A stretch of 64,000 nucleotides of DNA from Selaginella moellendorffii (Eukaryota; Streptophyta; Lycopodiopsida; Selaginellales; Selaginellaceae), in assembly GCF_000143415.4 (NCBI RefSeq), contig NW_003314263.1, forward strand, positions 2,786,700 through 2,850,699. Direction: 5' to 3'. Each line of letters opens with the position of its first letter. Within the stretch, counting starts at the first letter, position 1. Made by a program: the position numbers and the translations under genes. Of this stretch, positions 58,763 through 64,000 are shown in pieces. The notes beneath the pieces are model-generated. The model saw nothing but the letters and a program-made list of their open reading frames with translations, was not told the origin of the DNA and did not search any database.

Positions 58763-58906
58763 CAGAGGGATTTGCTTGAAGGCAGGAATCTGCACAGGCA
58801 TCTGCTGCGGCAAGGTTATGAAGCTGACAGGCTTGTGGGGAATCTGCTCGTTCAAACGTATGGGGAATGCAAGAGCTTGGATGAGGTGTGTATGGCGTTT
58901 TTGGAG
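58763..58906 (+). pseudogene. PPR gene fragment
   Basis: The frame Q-RDLLEGRNLHRHLLRQGYEA then DRLVGNLLVQTYGECKSLDE and VCMAFLE is typical of an L/S-type PPR motif. It ends at a GTATGA donor-like site. No further repeats are visible on either side, so this is an isolated fragment. Confidence 0.7.
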
Positions 58907-61561
58907 GTATGATATTCTACTTTTATTAGAAAAAGAAGATGATTTTTATACTCCACTCCAAGCTTATCCCATATGAGCTTTGCAAAGCCTACAATAAATT
59001 AAAAATGAGTGTTTATTGTTTTAGGCATTCTAGTACCTGAAAGTGGTTGGAGTTTGTGTTGCTCTTTCTAAATGCTTGCTTCTTCTTTCTTTTGTGCAAT
59101 GAATGTGCTAATTTCTCCAATTGAGTTAAATCCGTAAATGAATTTTTGTGGGTGAACACCCAAGCAGCTCAACTTTCTACATGACTTGTCATTAGAAATA
59201 TATCTCTTATAAGGAAATTGTAATGAATGAATTGAAATGAGAGAAGAAAAAATAGACCTTTCGTTGCTGGATTTAAACTTCTTTTGAACAACTTCATTAT
59301 CTTTTAAGTCACCAAGTTTTCTTTTAACATTAGAAGTAAAGCTTGACCAAAATTGAGCATTTTTTTGCACTTGTATCACTTAGGTTTGTTGATGAAGCTT
59401 TAGCTTTACACACCATAGTTATTGGATTGGAGGGGTAAAAAAAAACTAACTTGCCACATCATTAAATTGTTGTGTTACCTAATAAGTGGTAATTTATTAA
59501 ATTTAAGTTTTAATTAATTAATTTTTAGTGTTACAAAACTAATTATAGTACTATAGCATATGATTATATTCTTTCATGTGTAAATATATTCTCTGTAAGC
59601 CTCATTTAGGGCATGTGTTTGTGTAACAAGAATTGCCCGTAAATGGATAAATGTTGCTAGTGGGCAACAAAGAAGTGAAAGATAAGATTTTTTACTAACC
59701 TCCATAACCTCCATGCTTTGCAATGTACTCCAAATTTACAGCTCTATTGTTTGATATCTATACTAAAGTCTTGCTAATTTGCATAACACTTCACTATTGT
59801 ATGAAAAGACAAGTTAGAACTAATTCAAATTATTGTTCCCATAACAACGTTTTTAGCTCTCACAATGAGGTTTGTTTTAAGCATAATTTTTTGCATTACT
59901 GTAATGTTGTTAAAAATAAACCTCTTAATACTAGGTTGGCACACAAGGTGTAAAGACTAGAATCTTTACACTTTGCAATATTGTGATTTTTTGCAACAAT
60001 TTTCAAAAGCAAGTTGAAAATGATAACAAAGGAGGTGCATTTTTTGTTTTTTCGCTTCTTCTAGAATATGTTGGTGAGAGATTTTGTGTTTTTCCTATTT
60101 TGCAGCTACCAATATACCCATTTCACAATCTATTATATGATTAGCCTATCACTATATATATATTATGCAAGCTACTGCAACAAATAAAAAAAGGTGATTT
60201 TTTCATTTGGTTCACACAAGGGTGTCTTCAGGTCAATACATTGGATATTGACAAAGCCATGGATGCTTTGTTATTTAGTTTATTAATTTAAGAATTAATA
60301 ACTCAAAGTTGTTCAAAGTGTTGTGGTATTGCATTTTTCTTTTGTTGTAGCTAGCATCACTAAATTATCTACTTGTTTTTTCAGCATGACATGGTGAATT
60401 TCACATTTGCTTTAAATATTGACCAAACTCTTATTCAAGTTGTTATAATTGATGTGGTAATCAGAATAGTGGGTTGGATGATTGTTAGTGATTTTAAGTA
60501 ATATATCACCAACTTTTTAGGTGTTTGTAGGTTTGCATTCAAATGTTTAGTTTATAATTTACTTAAATTTGAGACAAGATAATAATAGTTGAAATATTGA
60601 TTTATAGGTTTTTAGGTTTCCTTTCAAAAAATTTCAAAAGTCTCTTGATTATGAAGAGAGATATTTTGTTTGTTTTTTAATTGTGTAAGAGAAAGTATAT
60701 TATTAATTATTTTTCAAATTAAAATTAGGTGCTTGTAAAAGATGATTAAGGTCAATTGTAAAAAGTAGAGATATATTACATTTGGTATGTTCAAATTGGA
60801 GAATTTTTTTTTCTTTTTCTTAAGGAATGGAGGAACATGTACTCACAAACAATAAATAATTTACAATTATGCACTTATTGTGGAAAAGTTGAATATTGAA
60901 ACAAATTTAATATTCTTTAAGGATGCTCATGGAGGTATAAGCCCATTCTCATTTAACTTTATTCACTTGACAAGCTATATACAAGAGGAATGTGGTATAG
61001 AATCATTATGTTGAGAGTGCAATTAATGTTAGAGAAAAGGTTCAAATTTTAGTTAGAATGTTGTTTTATATTCTAATGGATATATTGAACCACTAATTAA
61101 AGGTACTTTAAATTTAAAAAGAATATTTATTTAGTTATTAATTATTAATTATTTTATTTTTATTTATTAATACAGGACCGCCCCTACAAACACAATTATT
61201 ATCTTTAGTTGATTTATCTTTCCAAGTGAAAAAAAGGGCAACTCCATAGCAAACGGTTGTTTAGAATAATATTTTATTTTTTATGATCCACTTATTTGTT
61301 GAAAGATATATTTGATACATATGTTGAAGAGATGTAAAATGATGTCTTGGATTTATTATTGTTCAATATTGAGAACAACCCATATATATTAAAATATAAA
61401 ATTATGTATAGGAGGCCACATAAAAAAAGAATAATAGCAACGTTATCTTCAAATTGTGTGAAGGGTATGGTTGAGAGGTAAATTATTTTATTAATTATAT
61501 ATGTGTATTATATTTAATTTTTCTTGGTTGCAAGTCTACTAAGTAGAAACCTTTCCTAGAA
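58907..61561. other. AT-rich non-coding region
   Basis: No gene recognised. Short frames (59379-59068 minus, 59723-59953 plus) are low-complexity Lys/Asn/Phe-rich and unsupported. Confidence 0.4.
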
Positions 61562-62300
61562 ATGAATAGTATTAATGACTGTAATTCATTATCTCTTTTA
61601 GCAAATGAAAAACCTTATAATGAGAAATTATCTTTCAAAAAGAATGATATATATGCAATATTAGGCTTGAAGTTAATAGTTTATATTTTGAATCACAACA
61701 AAAATAATGATTTTCATGTATCTATTGATCGAAAAAATATCTTTTTAAGAGATGAGTTGACATTTGAGATGACTACTTTTCCATTTTTATTTCCTTATGG
61801 CTGGGGGCACTACACAAAATCAACTTCTTTGGTGAATTATATCAAATATTATATCATATCTTTATAGTTTATTTACACCTTATACAAGCCTTATTTATTG
61901 ATTATGTACCAGTTATGTAAAGCTTGTTAAGTTGTCAATAATGTGAGTAGAACTTATCTTGACAAACATATGAAAAGGTTTAAGGCTGATCATTTAAAAA
62001 GTAATGATGAGGAGGTAATGAAACATATAATTAAATTTTGTGTTCCATACATATTGATAAAAAGTCTAGCTTGGTTTAGAAAACGCTTAAAAAATTTATA
62101 TGCTTTGATTGATCTTGGAGTATATCATTGTTCTTTTGAACATTAACAATTGATGAAGTTTCAAAGACTAGGTGGAGTGAAATTGACAATATTAAGGTTG
62201 TAACAAAGTTATATAATGGAAATTTCAATTGGACCAATTGTCTATGTGACTACACTATTTTATTTCATATTTGCCTCAAGTTATTTATGCAAAAAGTATG
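61562..62300 (+). pseudogene. Helitron Rep (Helitron-like N) domain relic
   Basis: One frame reads ELTFEMTTFPFLFPYGWGHY then TKSTSLVNYIKYYIISL, two nonsense codons (61865, 61929), then YLDKHMKRFKADHLKSNDEE and AWFRKRLKNLYALIDLG. After a frameshift near 62145 it continues LTIDEVSKTRWSEIDNIKVV and ILFHICLKLFMQK. These match the N-terminal helitron-like domain of Rep/Hel proteins (FPxLFPYG, xWFRKKLKNLYALID, TADExxxLRWxEI). The rolling-circle HUH motifs and helicase are not found, so it is a decayed fragment. Confidence 0.65.
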
Positions 62301-63007
62301 TACTTAGAGCACCTAAAATTCTTAATAGTTCCTTGGTATGAAAGCAAGTGACCCTCAAAATAATTTCATCAGTTGATCTTATGACAGTTCTTTGTGATCT
62401 TACCTTTGTGGTAGAGGTACTCACTTGGATCCCCTATCAAGCGCTTAAACATGATATCCCCTACTTAAGCTTTGTTTTACATGTTGTGGGGACTTGATTG
62501 GGCCTAGTATGACTGTGAATCTCCTAATATGGCTAAAAGACAGTGAGATTTATCTTAAAAATGAGAAAAAACCATAGAAAAAATTATAAAACATGCAAAG
62601 AAAAATCATAAAATCTTCAATAATGACAACAAGTTAAAGTTGGAGATTGTTGAGAATGATTGAAGTAGGTTAATTTCAATTGCATACAACAAATAACTGA
62701 TTAAGATCTCTTTGATTGATACACTAGACTATTGATTTTTTATTTCTTGAATTTTCTATTTAGTAATTATCAAACTAATTTAGATACAAACCAACCTAAC
62801 CCTTTGTATAACTTTGTTTAACTTGGTACATGATATTTGGTTTGGCTACAGGAGGTCCCTTTACACCAAACATTAACAACAAAGTGAAAGTAGTTATAGG
62901 TTTAGTGCTTTGAAAAATCACGCATCATTGTTTAATGGGACAATGTTTGTGCTTTACTTATCAACTTGGAACTAATGGATTATTTATATTGAAAATAATT
63001 TCTTACC
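62301..63007. other. AT-rich spacer
   Basis: Some open stretches near 62330-62500 could be more of the Helitron relic, but nothing is identifiable. Confidence 0.3.
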
Positions 63008-63720
63008 TGTCCCTTCGCTCCTTGGGCTATATGCTTCGTGGTTCAATTCCATCACTCCTTAGCTCCATACTTAAGAATTTGGCATCGTTCCTTCGTTCAG
63101 TGGCCCAAGGCCCTAAACCTTGGGTTCCACACCAATCCTATGGACATGTGGCATGTGACACATGGTATAGGAGATGTGGCACATGGAGGTTTTAGGTTCC
63201 GCTTCGTGATGTTATCCTATGGTAAATCACAATAAGATAAAGGGTAAAAACCATATGCGCTACAATTGGTATTGGAGCAAATGGCACGAGTTCAATTCTC
63301 ATTGATTAGTGGCTACTTAAAAATATAATATACCCTTGAATAAGGTATATTCCTACCCCTAAATTTAAAATCATATGTATTAGACATCTATGCGTGCGTC
63401 CTTCTTCTTGGTGGAGCATCCATGGACGAAAGTATCCACTGTAGGACTATGGTACGGGTAGATGACTAGTTGCTTCATATGGAATAATTAATCTACACAA
63501 TGGAAGGATTGGTAGATTCAGTGCGGAAATGGAAGTGCTGGTTCCCCTTGGCTAAGTAGAGGTTGTTCATCAATAGTCAATAAGGACATTAACATCTCTA
63601 AAGGGGGGGTGAGTGTAGCATATGTGATCATATGATGAGATTTGAATATACTGTCATTATGGATCCTTAGAACCTCAAGGGATAAATAGGAATAAAATGG
63701 CCACTAAGGGCTCTTTCATC
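63008..63720 (+). mobile_element. Internally deleted, diverged LTR element of the same lineage
   Basis: 63008-63264 matches the end of the non-autonomous element's LTR (31044-31309), finishing ATGCGCTACA. A decayed primer site ATTGGTATTGGAGC follows. After only about 350 bp a polypurine tract AAAGGGGGGGTGAG precedes TGTAGCATATGTGATC at 63614, which resembles an LTR start. It is older than the copies at 16.9-31.3 kb. Confidence 0.7.
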
Positions 63721-64000
63721 AAGCAATTGCCCCTTTTCTAGTTAGTTTAAGGGGAGAGAGATAAGGTGCACTACAAAAATTACAATAACTTGAGGATGAT
63801 AGAAGGCTTTCACTAAGCGATGAGATTGTGTACACATGTGCATGGTAAGTTTTGATTTTCTAAGTTTTCTATATTTAATTAATTTTATTTGTTGTTTTTA
63901 ATTGTTTTTAATTGATTTTATTTGGCTAAACATCAACTATGAAGCCTTTTCTATTTTATATTGTAGTAGTTTTTGGTAGACAAAAATAGACACTTTGTAT
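63721..64000. other. Window end, no feature seen
   Basis: Probably continuation of the remnant LTR or unique AT-rich DNA. Confidence 0.3.

Noticed and set aside
1-64000. CRISPR arrays, operons, bacterial-type promoters and rRNA genes
   Set aside because: None seen; the gene structure is eukaryotic throughout.

Overview
This window is plant nuclear DNA, most likely from a lycophyte such as Selaginella. The evidence is intron-dense housekeeping genes with very short introns (mostly about 45-65 nt), an intronless PLS-type PPR gene, and a microbial-type terpene synthase-like (MTPSL) gene, a family known from non-seed plants. The species is an inference.

Left arm (1-12.3 kb) is compact and gene-dense. 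A 15-exon APC2 gene (anaphase-promoting complex cullin, +) is followed by a 9-exon MED26-like Mediator gene (-). MED26 shares a short divergent promoter with a short-form tRNase Z gene (+). The tRNase Z stop codon overlaps the start of a 708-aa PPR gene (ATGA). A dCMP deaminase pseudogene follows.

The middle and right parts hold a decayed, repeatedly duplicated gene module: MTPSL terpene synthase, then a chimeric DExH8-helicase/SAC1-phosphatase gene, then a convergent AUX/LAX-type permease. Four AUX-SAC pairs are visible (A 13.0-15.3 kb, B 39.0-41.0 kb, C 45.6-48.7 kb, D 52.5-56.0 kb), with three MTPSL copies. A and B lie inverted relative to C and D. Only MTPSL-1 (43172-44422) and AUX-C (48733-46992) look intact. 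The others carry frameshifts, stops, fold-back inverted repeats, a captured amidase fragment and transposon insertions. A GC-rich intronless J-domain gene (41020-42402) sits where the array changes direction, and the end of its reading frame is module DNA.

Transposons fill 16.6-31.3 kb. A complete Ty3/gypsy chromovirus (16944-24303, minus strand, TSD GCCAT) lies next to a non-autonomous, coding-free LTR element of the same lineage (to 31309). The first ~325 bp of that element's 5' LTR, with its TSD, is inverted. The segment 31.3-37.2 kb holds a decayed multi-exon gene of unknown identity. The right end (56-64 kb) is AT-rich and holds a palindrome-rich hAT-like MITE, a PPR fragment, a Helitron Rep relic and an LTR-element remnant.
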